A DNA stretch of 26,617 bases. Origin: a virus. This document shows, in pieces, positions 17,901 to 24,589 of this stretch. The first letter of the stretch is position 1; each line of letters begins with the position of its first letter. The notes under the pieces were generated by a model. The model ran no database searches, had not been told where the DNA came from, and worked only from the letters and a program-made list of their open reading frames with translations. The DNA lies in the IMG/VR virus record IMGVR_UViG_3300017987_001680, positions 1-26,617 of that record. One strand, written 5' to 3'. A program made the position numbers and the translations under genes.

Positions 17901-20900
17901 CAAGATGGTGGGCGAGGTGACCGGGCGCAAGAACCGGGTCTATCGCGACCCCCGGACCGGCGAACGCAAGGTGATCCCGATCAAGGGCAAGTATAAGAAT
18001 GCCAGTATGCAGGACTTCCAGAATGGGCAGAAGCGCATCCTGATCTTCTCTCGGGCCGGAGGCACAGGGTTCTCATACCACTCCGATTTGCGGGTGCCCA
18101 ACCAGCAGCAGCGGTCCCACTACATCCTGCAGCCGGGGTGGTCGGCCAGCGAAGCCCTGCAGGGCCTTGGCCGCACCCACCGGACCAACCAGGCCTCGGC
18201 CCCCCAAGTGCGCCTTGTGTCCACCGATCTGCCGAGCCAAAAGCGATTCTTGTCCACCATTGCCAAGCGCCTCGACCAGCTTGGGGCCCTGACCAAGGGA
18301 CAGCGGGACGCGGGCAGCGGTGGTGTGTTCAGCGCAGCCGACAGCCTCTCCAGCCAGCAGGCCAGTGATGCGTTGCGCCTGTTCTACGAGGGGCTGTTCG
18401 ATGGGAGCCTTGGGATCGAGGTTATGGACTTCGAGGCCGCAACCGGCCTGAAGCTCACGGACGAGGACGGGCGCCCCCTGCAGAGCGCACCCCCGGCCAT
18501 GGAGCAGTTCTTGAACCGGATGCTCAATATGCCGGTGACCATGCAGAACGATGTGTTCAGCGCGTTCGAGGGAATCCTCAAGGAGCGCGTTCGGATCGCG
18601 GAAGAGGCCGGAACCATCGACGCGGGCATGGAGACCATCAAGGCCGAGAGCGTAGAGGTGCTTGACGAAGAGGTGGCATGGTCGGATGAGGCCTCCGGGG
18701 CCTCGGTGATCGCCCGGAAGCTGGACATTAGCCGGAAGGTGCGCCCCACGCGCTTTGACGAGATCTCCAACAAGGCCAGCGGGCGCAGCCCGTCCGAGTA
18801 CATCAGGAACATCAAGAACGGCAATCTCTATGCCGTAGTGTTCATGAGCCCAGAGTTTGATGCCAAGAGCGGGAAGATGATCGAGCGTGCCCGGCTGGTC
18901 AGTCCGCACTCAGTGAGGACCGAGCCGGCCAAGGATGTGCGCCGCCGTATGGCCAGCGAAGGCTGGGAGCGCCTGAACCGCGAGGAGGCCCGCGGCGAGT
19001 GGGAGAAGAAGGCAGATGCCCTCGAAGGCTCCCTGGCCCACGATGAGGCCTACATCTTCAGCGGGGCCCTGCTGTCGGTCTGGGACCGCATGAAACAGAC
19101 AGGGAACCGGCTCTATCGCGTCCTCACCAACGACGGACAGGTATTGCTGGGGCGATTGGCCTTTGCCGAAGATGCCGATGTGATCCTCCACCAGTTCGGC
19201 ATGAAGGGCGGGGTATCGGCAGATCGGGCATGGGACACCATCATGGCCCATGGCCGCGTAGCCCTGAACAACGGCTGGGTGATCTCTATAAACGAGGTCA
19301 ACGACGAGGACCGCATCGAGATCAAGGGGCCCACGTTCGCCTATGCCAGCAAGCTCGAAGGCATGGGGGCATTTGTGGAGCGGATCAACTTCAAGCAGCG
19401 TTACTTCATCCCGGTGGGCGAGAAAGCCCGCGGGATCTTTGACGCGCTGGCCCAGGAGTACGGGATCAAGCAGGTGTTCACAGCCAAGCCGCCATCGAAC
19501 GACGGCTCCGAGGACGCCCCTGGCTCCCCCGATGCGCTCAACGCCCCGGATGTGGGGTTCCCCGACTCCGACACCCCGGCAATGACGGCAGAAGCACAGG
19601 AAGCCGCGACCCGTGAGCGCCTGAAGCGCGATCCTGTCCAGAAGCGGGACATTATCGACTTCATCAGAAAGCACTGGATGATCCCGATCCGCAGCAAGGG
19701 TACGTTCAGAAAGAGGGCGGCGGGCTGGTTCAGCCCCGGGGCCACGGAGATCCGGCTGCGCGACGACCGTGATATTGTGACCGCGTTCCACGAACTCGGG
19801 CACCACATCGACTGGACGACCAACAAGCGGTGGAGCAAGCACCAGAAGAACCAGTCCATCGCGAAGGAACTGGTGCAGTTGGGCAAGGATCTCTATGGCG
19901 ACCGGAAGCCCCCAGGCGGGTACAAGTCCGAGGGTATGGCCGAGTTCATCGCGGCGTGGATCGCGGAGGAGTCGGACCTGAAGGAGCGGGCGCCCAATCT
20001 CTATGCCTACTTTGTAAATGAGTACCTCCCGGCCCATCCCAAGACCGCCGAGGGGCTGAACAAGCTGCAGGGCTTGCTGAAGGACTGGATCGCCATGGGC
20101 GACATCGCCCAGGTGAAGGCCTTTATTACCCCGTATCGCAAGGCGTGGTCTACCAATGACATTCTCTCCCGAGCATGGGAGTGGGTGGACGAGAAGCTGA
20201 TCGACATCAACTCGGCAGTCGTCCGGGCTATGGAGGCCGGTGGCGTGGATCGCAGTATGCTCAAGGCCAAGGACGATCCGTTCATGCTCTTGACCAAGTG
20301 CAGCATGGCTGCGGGCGGGAAGCTCTTGCACGCGGCCACTTCGGCAACCACGGATCTGGCCGATCAGGTGACCGGCGAATCTCTGCGGGATGCCCTGTCC
20401 CCGGTGACCCAGCAGGGCAACGAGGCCTACGAGAACTTCAAGCTCTACATCGTGGCGCTCCGGGCCAGAGACCTGATGGAGCGTGGCATCCAGTCCGGGT
20501 TGACTGCTAAGAACATCGAGACCACCATCGAGGCCTTTGACAGCCCCGCGTTCATGGATGCTGCCGAGCGGGTGTCGGCCTGGAGCCAGAGAATCCTTCG
20601 GCTGCTTGTAGAGTCTGGCAAGATCGACAGCGCGACCTACCGGCGCATCGTCGAGGCCAACCCGATCTACGTACCCTTTATGCGCCAATTCGAGGATGGT
20701 GAGATCCGGGCCGATCTGGGCAAAAGCAAGACCGGTAAGGGGCTCTACCAGATCCGCGGCAGTGGCCGCGAGATCCACGATCCCATCGAGGCCTTACTGA
20801 TGCAGGCCGAGAAGGTGATCAGCATGGCCATGAGTACCGATGTGCTGCGGGCGCTCGTGAAGGTCTACGGCGACAATATCGTGACTCGGGATCAGGTGAA

Positions 20901-22884
20901 CCAGGGCTTTGAGGGCGCGAACGACCCCGGCATCGCCAATATGATGGTGGAAGTGCCCGCCCCCAGGCAGTCAACCACCTTCGGGGCCGAGCAGATCAAG
21001 AAGGACGTTGCCGGTATCCTCGCCAAGAAGGGCGCCGACATGGACGAGCTTTTCTCGGCGTTCCTCGACAATTGGGACGAGAGCTTGACGGTCTTTACCG
21101 ATGCCCCAGAGTACCGTGGGCGCCACAATATCGTAGCTATCGACATCGACGGCACCCGGCGCTGGTTCGAGGTCTCCCCGAAGCTCTACAAGGTGATCCG
21201 GAACCTCAACCGGCGCGATGTGCTGCCGGGCGGGTTGGGGTGGCTGTCGCGCAAGGCCGTGGGCCTGCAGCGCCTCGGTGCCACCGGCCTGAACCCCGGC
21301 TTCGGCCTGATTCGGAACTTCCAGCGAGATGCGGTGACCTCGATGGTCACTGCCGACTTCTCGAAGGGTGGCCCCCTGGCTCCGTTCCGTGGGCTCATCA
21401 ACCACATCCGGGACACCGAGATGAACCAGCGATACCACGCGGCAGGCGTCCAGCTTGCTGGATGGATCGGGCAAGACACCAGACGGGCCGGGAAGCTTAT
21501 TAAGAAGGTGAAGGCGGTCACCAAGGGGCAGCGGCGCATGGTGACAGTCATGGAGCCAATTGAGGCGCTCAGAGAGCTTTTCAGCATTACTGAGGTAGGC
21601 CCGCGTCTTGCCGAATACGCCGACGCCTACAACCAGGCCATCGAGCGTGGGGAGGATGCCAAGAGCGCGGCAGTGATCGCAGCGGTCGCGGCCAAGGACA
21701 TCACCGTGAACTTCACCAGGGCGGGCGAGTATGGCCGTTACCTGAACGAAATCTTTCTGTTCTTCAATGCGGCAGTCCAGTCCATCGACAAGATGGGGCG
21801 GTCCTTCAAGGAGGCCCCGAAGCGCACTGTTGCCCGCGGATTGGTCTACATCACCTTCATCTCGATGCTCAACTACTGGCGCAACAGGGACGAGGAGTGG
21901 TGGAAGGAATACCCAGCCTACGAGAAATGGCGCTACACCCACTGGCGCATCCCCGACACCGATACCGTGCTGCGCGCGCCCCTGCCGTTCGAGTTTGGGG
22001 CCCTGTTCGGGGCCCTGCCGGTAGCCATGATCGAGGAGGCCCGGACCCCGGGTTCACTGATCGAGGCCGTGAAGCTGGCACTCGAAGGCGCGATCCCGAA
22101 CGACTGGCCGGCGGTTATCGGGCCGATCATCGACGTTCTGACGAACGAGGATTGGGCCGAGCGCCCCATCGTGCCCCAGAACATCAAGGAGAACCGGAAG
22201 CCCGAGGACCAGTACACCCAGCACACGACCGAGTTCGCGAAGATGCTGGGCGCGATGATTAACGAGTCACCGGCCCAGATCGAGCATTTGGTGAATGCCT
22301 ACAGTGGTGGGCTTTACCGGCGTCTGGCCCGGACCCTCGAAAACATCGGCGATCCGAGCTTTTTCCTCGAAGAACCGGCCAATATCCCGGTTGTTGGCAC
22401 CCTGTTCGCCCGGAAGGACACCTCTCGAGTCGCAGGGGACTTCTACAAGCGCAAGAAGGAGCTGCAGCAGTCGATAGGCTCCGGTGATGCCACCCTGGCA
22501 GAACGTGGCGAATACAGCGCAATGCAGAGCCTCAGTAGCGATCTGAGCGAGAAGTGGGCCGAGATCCGTGGCCTGCAGGGAGAGAACACCCCTGAAAACC
22601 GTGCCAAGGGCAAGGAGATCCGGCGCCAGATCAGCGCAGACATCAAGAAATTGCGGGAAATGACCGAGCAGGAGCGGGAAGACCTGGCCCTGCAGAAGGC
22701 GGCTTACGCGATCTCGGGGCCGACCCCGAGCGAAAAGCAGGCCGATCTGAAGGCGCTGCTGAAGGGGCAGGAACCCAAGAAATTGTACGCTTTGCTGGCG
22801 AAAGAGTACAAAAAGCCCTTCGGCAACAAGCACTACGCGGCCAGAATCCGCAGGCTAAACAAGGTCATGGGAATTGGTCGTTGA
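11941..22884 (+). CDS. Giant polyvalent protein: ejection-type N-terminus, N6-adenine methyltransferase, DarB/strawberry-notch helicase, zinc peptidase and LPD38-like regions, 3647 aa
   Basis: One uninterrupted frame covers about 41% of the window. Visible order: helical, partly membrane-seeking N-terminus (about residues 150-310); coiled coils and Pro/Glu-rich linkers (near 500-557 and 817-843); a methyltransferase with LEPSAGTGDL at 1151 and NPPF at 1222; a disordered Gly/Thr/Ser/Asp linker (1345-1453); a superfamily-2-type helicase with GDGTGTGKT (1556-1564), DEAH (1679-1682) and QGLGRTHRTNQ (2074-2084); HELGHH (2617-2622); and a long helical C-terminus. This architecture matches the polyvalent proteins described in phages and conjugative elements, of which P1 DarB is the best-known relative and is an injected antirestriction factor. 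Injection and protection of entering DNA are inferred here. The ATG at 11941 lies two bases after the previous stop. Gene symbol left blank because orthology to darB is not shown. Confidence 0.85.
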   Translation: MSESLFDPNGPSPQTVDSFLIDGFTDPDEILEVAEDLTTEQKKRWAKGFKDKLPGAKKRLQGKVDQYERERAKENEELLDLGVEILDVAEQAPGIRDVKFGVSAGARDIASLVARPFAPKLSDEINREVGFEAQAHEFASEDQALSLVTGGLRDATRSMTLAIPASMAGAPAMIGIFGASEMNQAWTESTDAGLRGKERWKYVGRAGAIEVLVTAAMQKIGAGGMEKMLSANGRLMKPGAVEWVKRLGINIPPESIEENAIEIMHLYNSQISGMGPDVTMDMIAETLKRTTVSTIFSTGGIGTMQGVMSQKGLKQREPLVQGMMQIHGFTREQAVGVLDRAAKGENFDEGYAKEIQAERMKTPAGAVEWAATNRDKARELASKEKPSRKDFENADLPTMDAKQRQDFANNVERTMNEIDQSKAELEDTYQLSDYEPSNEMMMLRAEHNQIRFDILDAQEFMANLPEDSDQREVVQAQIDAMVEQFAAIDSAMEALLVEEGAIEAPAEQAVEQPPVQEPAPTVEPESVAPDPTQPTEVAPEPEPVTPEEEIPAEADTLVPQIESMIGHHIQQGLDEGITRVDIADDGETSETALNLDDFEIDLDRLAMKAERGTLTKADIVNSNLGQVLAINELDDALAAIQQDPTLLDRVGGYLNDLDDAAQAEAAIEAEDAAPELVVRKPGDPHQHDDLFRQQYEEMDLSVLEMRQHIRENQQFIEDVKKIRVEDLGQEITQKDQYEMEISERRIEILEEMIEKAEQADEVPADDSDINSMMLDAKLRQAEKELEGMKFPTNAKKQKQAEVEDLKRQIAEAKGQEVKPEPEPEPQAEEELDLAEIPETIEEMSEAQIEALLVDAINAETDTFRDETGELDPEIEVEAREATEQGIEALKRAQKEQSFRQEKREKVQQAKEELNQEISNLARMFREKGMMANAMLDPELVKGTGIVLAKAIKLGFYKFDEAFSLFRDQFKGKSQIEALYPYVARAWNNLRKTHKAFEVLDEAPEDVRAPSATEQAERTTPDARLAENIATLLVNTEGEITEDRMFELADEAFEGTRAEGKYGPSDAYDAMELGVNMAIKQQFDLELDPAIETMEPENVMKVIERIDKLLARIPKQKNRSGEKDAMQQFSTPPAYALAVNWIAGIYSNDTVLEPSAGTGDLAVWAKVFGATVIGNELSARRADLLRQLGLDLVTTENAEQMHNIMPGRLEKEGMPAPTVVVMNPPFSRAAHRMGNKRIIGTDLKHISSALKALAPGGRLVAITGSPLQLDKRGENKSFLAWLEEISDDYNVRANVHVGREVYGQYGTNFPTRVLVIDKTGPTTAPVESQQVADIKELVYALSEVRNEREAPEGTGVDQRDTGVEPSDTGGRPEAGTGEVRPTDDGSAADSEAATGTTGVPDSGQSGKGDQDARRGKRGDTGRRGESRADRDELSGSTEQQPATGTTGPRSESGLKRGEAQKAKQEELSDRGYEEYTVQKAVFDNSKPHMASLDESAAMAAVELPDLTYTPNLPTDVIESGELSDVQLERVAYAGESHSKTLPPDKDGVERRRGFMIGDGTGTGKTRSILGIFRDNYRQGRKKAILVSKNADLLAGARSNMGPVWEGEGKDPKKFIFELGKTPASMKDEAGNKLPGIPQVKQSEGIIYTTYGTLGHSAGQTRLQQLVDWVGEDFDGVLVFDEAHTMGNALEGDGKLGGKGPSKAALMGIELQKMLPNARVVYATATAATEVRNMVYADRLGLWGPGTPFIDAKTFVSQVSAAGLAAMEQVAQDLKARGLYMAAQITLNDGTPEGTVEYERVQHDLSEEQTMMYDRMVEAWNVVLQNIEEALGITGANSRAKSYILSQFWSSNQRFYQQIMSVMSMPSVLAKIREDIDNNRSVVIQLTDTGDAAMERALANQKEGEEIDLSPFNMLVQYVKNTFPVQEFEPYIDDNGNKQTRPVVDADDKPVLNREAVAKRDALIADLESMASEFGMFNPIDMIYNEFSDKMVGEVTGRKNRVYRDPRTGERKVIPIKGKYKNASMQDFQNGQKRILIFSRAGGTGFSYHSDLRVPNQQQRSHYILQPGWSASEALQGLGRTHRTNQASAPQVRLVSTDLPSQKRFLSTIAKRLDQLGALTKGQRDAGSGGVFSAADSLSSQQASDALRLFYEGLFDGSLGIEVMDFEAATGLKLTDEDGRPLQSAPPAMEQFLNRMLNMPVTMQNDVFSAFEGILKERVRIAEEAGTIDAGMETIKAESVEVLDEEVAWSDEASGASVIARKLDISRKVRPTRFDEISNKASGRSPSEYIRNIKNGNLYAVVFMSPEFDAKSGKMIERARLVSPHSVRTEPAKDVRRRMASEGWERLNREEARGEWEKKADALEGSLAHDEAYIFSGALLSVWDRMKQTGNRLYRVLTNDGQVLLGRLAFAEDADVILHQFGMKGGVSADRAWDTIMAHGRVALNNGWVISINEVNDEDRIEIKGPTFAYASKLEGMGAFVERINFKQRYFIPVGEKARGIFDALAQEYGIKQVFTAKPPSNDGSEDAPGSPDALNAPDVGFPDSDTPAMTAEAQEAATRERLKRDPVQKRDIIDFIRKHWMIPIRSKGTFRKRAAGWFSPGATEIRLRDDRDIVTAFHELGHHIDWTTNKRWSKHQKNQSIAKELVQLGKDLYGDRKPPGGYKSEGMAEFIAAWIAEESDLKERAPNLYAYFVNEYLPAHPKTAEGLNKLQGLLKDWIAMGDIAQVKAFITPYRKAWSTNDILSRAWEWVDEKLIDINSAVVRAMEAGGVDRSMLKAKDDPFMLLTKCSMAAGGKLLHAATSATTDLADQVTGESLRDALSPVTQQGNEAYENFKLYIVALRARDLMERGIQSGLTAKNIETTIEAFDSPAFMDAAERVSAWSQRILRLLVESGKIDSATYRRIVEANPIYVPFMRQFEDGEIRADLGKSKTGKGLYQIRGSGREIHDPIEALLMQAEKVISMAMSTDVLRALVKVYGDNIVTRDQVNQGFEGANDPGIANMMVEVPAPRQSTTFGAEQIKKDVAGILAKKGADMDELFSAFLDNWDESLTVFTDAPEYRGRHNIVAIDIDGTRRWFEVSPKLYKVIRNLNRRDVLPGGLGWLSRKAVGLQRLGATGLNPGFGLIRNFQRDAVTSMVTADFSKGGPLAPFRGLINHIRDTEMNQRYHAAGVQLAGWIGQDTRRAGKLIKKVKAVTKGQRRMVTVMEPIEALRELFSITEVGPRLAEYADAYNQAIERGEDAKSAAVIAAVAAKDITVNFTRAGEYGRYLNEIFLFFNAAVQSIDKMGRSFKEAPKRTVARGLVYITFISMLNYWRNRDEEWWKEYPAYEKWRYTHWRIPDTDTVLRAPLPFEFGALFGALPVAMIEEARTPGSLIEAVKLALEGAIPNDWPAVIGPIIDVLTNEDWAERPIVPQNIKENRKPEDQYTQHTTEFAKMLGAMINESPAQIEHLVNAYSGGLYRRLARTLENIGDPSFFLEEPANIPVVGTLFARKDTSRVAGDFYKRKKELQQSIGSGDATLAERGEYSAMQSLSSDLSEKWAEIRGLQGENTPENRAKGKEIRRQISADIKKLREMTEQEREDLALQKAAYAISGPTPSEKQADLKALLKGQEPKKLYALLAKEYKKPFGNKHYAARIRRLNKVMGIGR
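12391..12990 (+). other. Domain: Ala/Gly-rich helical, membrane-seeking N-terminal region of the giant protein
   Basis: Residues about 150-310 contain hydrophobic, small-residue helices (LAIPASMAGAPAMIGIFGAS, AGAIEVLVTAAMQKIGAGGM, TTVSTIFSTGGIGTMQGV) interspersed with ESIEENAIEIMHLY. Similar N-terminal regions occur in polyvalent and internal virion proteins thought to help cross the host envelope. The assignment is by composition and context only. Confidence 0.45.
15280..15900 (+). other. Domain: N6-adenine DNA methyltransferase-like region of the giant protein
   Basis: QFSTPPAYALAVNWIAG leads into motif I, LEPSAGTGDL (residue 1151 on), the S-adenosylmethionine-binding loop. An acidic-turn strand ATVIGNEL follows, then the catalytic motif NPPF at 1222-1225. 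All key residues for an N6-adenine enzyme are present, so it looks active. A DNA target-recognition domain is not obvious. Confidence 0.85.
15974..16300 (+). CDS. Candidate overprinted gene inside the giant gene, 108-aa acidic helical protein
   Basis: This frame lies wholly inside the giant gene, one base off its frame. Its ATG at 15974 has GAGG at 15964-15967, six bases upstream, and it runs to TGA at 16300. By hand count the third codon position is G or C in 80 of 108 codons (74%), while the giant frame over the same bases has 38 of 108 (35%). A 40-codon sample of the giant frame just upstream (from 15301) has about 75%. So codon preference switches to the embedded frame. The product looks like a folded helical protein (KLQKALASISEIQGW, LELARYALLMMALPP, LQERLEYLIQDNQEKAIRML), with 18 acidic and 8 basic residues. 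The giant frame here encodes a low-complexity linker between methyltransferase and helicase. I recognise no family; small acidic anti-defence protein is speculation. Confidence 0.6.
   Translation: MNEKLQKALASISEIQGWNPPTPEEDPKLELARYALLMMALPPTVKPLQERLEYLIQDNQEKAIRMLEEASEATLVAEGNPEQTAMNCLEALNSSLLLEQPDLALNLA
16460..19490 (+). other. Domain: DarB/strawberry-notch-type helicase region of the giant protein
   Basis: A lead-in, YTPNLPTDVIESGELSDVQL, precedes Walker A GDGTGTGKT (1556-1564). Then come DEAH (1679-1682), motif III-like YATATAATE (from 1720), and a C-terminal half with GGTGFSYHSDLR and motif VI QGLGRTHRTNQ (2074-2084). The following block with YIFSGALLSVWDRM and RLYRVLTNDGQVLLGR is characteristic of the strawberry-notch C-terminal region seen with DarB-like helicases. 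All motifs appear intact. Confidence 0.85.
19610..20100 (+). other. Domain: zinc metallopeptidase-like region of the giant protein
   Basis: TAFHELGHHIDWTT places an HExxH zinc motif at residues 2617-2621. EGMAEFIAAWIAEE follows about 43 residues later and offers Glu2664 or Glu2668 as third ligand, the gluzincin arrangement. The preceding strand GATEIRLRDDRDIVTAFHE fits the edge strand before the active-site helix. It could process packaged proteins or cleave a host protein on entry; substrate unknown. Confidence 0.7.
20260..22420 (+). other. Domain: C-terminal helical region with LPD38-like signature of the giant protein
   Basis: Residues about 2775-2930 carry a helical block (LYIVALRARDLMERGIQSGL, ... 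ANPIYVPFMRQFEDGE) and about 3110-3490 carry GLNPGFGLIRNFQRDAVTSM, the Asn-Phe-x-Arg-Asp pattern, and TVNFTRAGEYGRYLNEIFLF. This is how I recall the large polyvalent-protein-associated domains at the C-terminus of phage polyvalent proteins (LPD38 group). No enzymatic function is known to me. It contains copy 2 of the 59-base repeat (residues 3229-3248). Confidence 0.6.
21625..21683 (+). repeat. 59-base perfect direct repeat, copy 2 (inside the giant gene)
   Basis: These bases are identical to 9441-9499. Here they are read in the giant gene's frame as AYNQAIERGEDAKSAAVIAA (residues 3229-3248; the last codon is completed just outside the repeat). This helix fits its surroundings, so this copy is most likely the donor. 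Confidence 0.95.
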
Positions 22885-22909
22885 CCCCTCGGTGAGAACA
22901 GTGTAATAT
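22881..22909 (+). promoter_or_regulatory. Sigma70-like promoter before the early/recombination module
   Basis: TTGACC (22881-22886) is separated by exactly 17 bases from TAATAT (22904-22909), five and four matches to the -35 and -10 consensus. The -35 overlaps the stop codon of the giant gene. Transcription would begin near 22916 and read the HTH gene and the recombination genes. Confidence 0.55.
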
Positions 22910-22919
22910 TGTATCAAGC

Positions 22920-22956
22920 AGTCTCATGCTGGTGCATTGAGTCTCACATTGTCTTA
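22920..22956 (+). promoter_or_regulatory. Possible operator: three phased GTCTYA repeats
   Basis: GTCTCA occurs at 22921 and 22941 and GTCTTA at 22951, spacings of 20 and 10 bases, thus on the same face of the helix. They lie just after the predicted transcription start and before the ribosome site (GGAGGG, 22960-22965) of an HTH gene. The arms ATGC and GCAT between the first two form a short palindrome. Binding by the HTH product is inferred. Confidence 0.35.
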
Positions 22957-22970
22957 TTTGGAGGGCAGCG

Positions 22971-23216
22971 ATGGATGTGAAAGAGCAGGAGGAACTCAGC
23001 CGGGAGGACCTCCTGAGTGCTGCGGAGCTTGCGCGACTGTTCGACATGTCGCGGGCGACGCTTTACCGGCATCTACGTGGTGGGCCTCCCCCGGTCAGAA
23101 AGGGGAAGACGACGGCCGACCTTCGTCAGATCCCCGATACCTACATCGGCGGGCGGCGGTACTGGTACAGGAAACTGGCACAGCGGTGCCTGAGCAAGGC
23201 GCTGGGCCTGGAATAG
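22971..23216 (+). CDS. Small helix-turn-helix DNA-binding protein, 81 aa
   Basis: The ATG at 22971 has GGAGGG at 22960-22965. Residues about 16-37 read LSAAELARLFDMSRATLYRHL, a clear helix-turn-helix of the AlpA/excisionase or MerR-like kind (S/T-x-x-E-x-A-x-x-F-x-x-S-R-x-T-L-Y-R). It is followed by a short wing-like basic part (PPVRKGKTTADLRQIP, then GGRRYWYRKL). It is the first gene after the promoter-like region and probably regulates the module or its own promoter. No integrase is nearby, so an excisionase role is less likely than transcriptional control. Confidence 0.8.
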   Translation: MDVKEQEELSREDLLSAAELARLFDMSRATLYRHLRGGPPPVRKGKTTADLRQIPDTYIGGRRYWYRKLAQRCLSKALGLE

Positions 23217-23231
23217 GAGAAGTGGGAAGTC

Positions 23232-24014
23232 ATGGCTTTTGATTTAAGCAGCATTCAGTTGGCCCGGAGAGATCGCCCTAAGCGGGTGGTTTGCCTTGGC
23301 CGGCCAAAGGTGGGCAAGAGTACCTTTGCGGGCGAAGCGCCCAATCCGGTATTTCTGCCCATCAAAGGCGAGGAAGGCATCGACGCACTGAACGTCCAGG
23401 CCTTTCCCGTCGTGAGTTCGATTTCCGACCTAGAGGAAGCTCTGGGCACCCTCTACAACGAGGACCACGAGTTCAAGACGGTCGTGATCGACTCGATCTC
23501 GGCGCTCGAACTCATCATCTGGGATCGAGTGTGCAAGGAAGATGGAGCAGGATCTATCGAGAAGGTTGGCAAGGGCTACGGCAAGGGCTATCTGGAAGCC
23601 CTGAAGTGGTGGCGCTACCTTCTGACCATGCTCGACGCGATGCGCGACGACCGGAACATCGGTTGCATCCTGATCGGGCATGTCCGAGTCAAGAAGTTCA
23701 ACGACCCGCAGATGGAGCCCTACGACCGCTACTCTTGCGATGTGAATGAGAAGGCTGTCGAACTCATCACTCGGTGGGCCGATGGCACCCTGTTCCTGCA
23801 GCGCAAGGTGAAGGTGGTCAAGGAAGGCGAGGGGTTGAGTGAAGTGGCACACGCCAAGGACATGACTCCGGGCAGGCCCTACATGTATACGCAGGAGCGC
23901 CCGGCTCATCCGGGTGGCGGGCGTGGTCTGTGGGGGAATCTCCCCTACGAGTTGCCTCTCAGTTGGGAGGCTTTGAACAATGCCCTGGCGCAAGTCGCCG
24001 CGGCAGCACAGTAA
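23232..24014 (+). CDS. Sak4-like RecA-fold ATPase (phage recombination), 260 aa
   Basis: The ATG at 23232 follows AGGAGAAGTGGGAA. Walker A GRPKVGKST is at residues 23-31 and Walker B TVVIDSI ends near Asp87. Later text, WWRYLLTMLDAMRDDRNIGCILIGHV, is the sensor-like strand of RecA-fold proteins, and RYSCDVNEKAVELITRWADG follows. Length and motif spacing fit the phage Sak4 group of single-strand annealing or RecA-like ATPases, commonly labelled AAA-family ATP-binding protein. The next gene is a DUF669-like protein, a usual partner of Sak4, which supports the call. It acts on phage DNA during replication-linked recombination. Confidence 0.8.
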   Translation: MAFDLSSIQLARRDRPKRVVCLGRPKVGKSTFAGEAPNPVFLPIKGEEGIDALNVQAFPVVSSISDLEEALGTLYNEDHEFKTVVIDSISALELIIWDRVCKEDGAGSIEKVGKGYGKGYLEALKWWRYLLTMLDAMRDDRNIGCILIGHVRVKKFNDPQMEPYDRYSCDVNEKAVELITRWADGTLFLQRKVKVVKEGEGLSEVAHAKDMTPGRPYMYTQERPAHPGGGRGLWGNLPYELPLSWEALNNALAQVAAAAQ

Positions 24015-24030
24015 CGGGAGGCATTGGAAC

Positions 24031-24579
24031 ATGGTAGATCTGACCAGATACACGAACGGCGTCCCTCTGGACACCGACAACGTGCCGGAGCCGGATACTT
24101 TCGAGCCGCTTCCGGCCGGGCAGTACGAAGCGATCGTCACCGAGGAGGGCATCAAGAACTCCGACTCGGCTGGCGACATGGTGAAGGTGGTCTTCACCGT
24201 CACCCAGGAGCCCTACAACGGGCGCAAGGTGTTCCACTACCTGTGCGTCGAGCATCCGAAGCAGGATGTGGCCGACCGCGCCTGGAAGCAGCTTGCCCAG
24301 CTTTCGCGGGCCGTGGGCATCCAGCACTTGAGCGACACCGCTCACTTGCTGGACAAGGGTCTCGTGATTACCCTGAACGTGAAGGACGACGGCAAGGGCT
24401 TCGGGCCCCAGAATAACGTCACGAACTGCCGTCCCATTGGAAGTGCGCCTCCCGCGCAGACGCTTTCCGCGCCCGTGTCGCCAGGCACGGCGTCCACCCC
24501 CGAACCGCAGCGGGCAACCCAGCGCCCCTCGGGTCCGCCTGCTGACGGCCAGCCGGTGTGGATGCAAAATCGCGGATAG
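24031..24579 (+). CDS. DUF669-like single-stranded DNA-binding protein, 182 aa
   Basis: I choose the ATG at 24031, with GGGAGG at 24016-24021; an upstream TTG in frame overlaps the previous gene and lacks support. The core FEPLPAGQYEAIVTEEGIKN, ... VKVVFTVTQEPYNGRKVFHY, ... VADRAWKQLAQLSRAVGI is the pattern of DUF669, an OB-fold-type protein encoded beside phage recombination ATPases. Residues from about 135 on are a Pro/Ala/Ser/Thr-rich disordered tail ending VWMQNRG, similar in role to the flexible tails of single-strand binding proteins. It is followed by an intrinsic terminator. Confidence 0.8.
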   Translation: MVDLTRYTNGVPLDTDNVPEPDTFEPLPAGQYEAIVTEEGIKNSDSAGDMVKVVFTVTQEPYNGRKVFHYLCVEHPKQDVADRAWKQLAQLSRAVGIQHLSDTAHLLDKGLVITLNVKDDGKGFGPQNNVTNCRPIGSAPPAQTLSAPVSPGTASTPEPQRATQRPSGPPADGQPVWMQNRG

Positions 24580-24589
24580 CGTCACCCCC

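Noticed and set aside
9434-21690. Diversity-generating retroelement (template and variable repeat pair)
   Set aside because: The two copies are identical over 59 bases with no adenine-specific changes, they are read in different frames, and no reverse transcriptase is present in the window.
12000-22800. Many long minus-strand open frames across the giant gene and tail genes
   Set aside because: They are what GC-rich coding DNA gives on the opposite strand; they lack ribosome sites, recognisable domains and any consistent gene spacing.
22971-23216. Excisionase for a prophage
   Set aside because: The fold would allow it, but no integrase or lysogeny genes are in the window and the neighbours are recombination genes of a lytic type.
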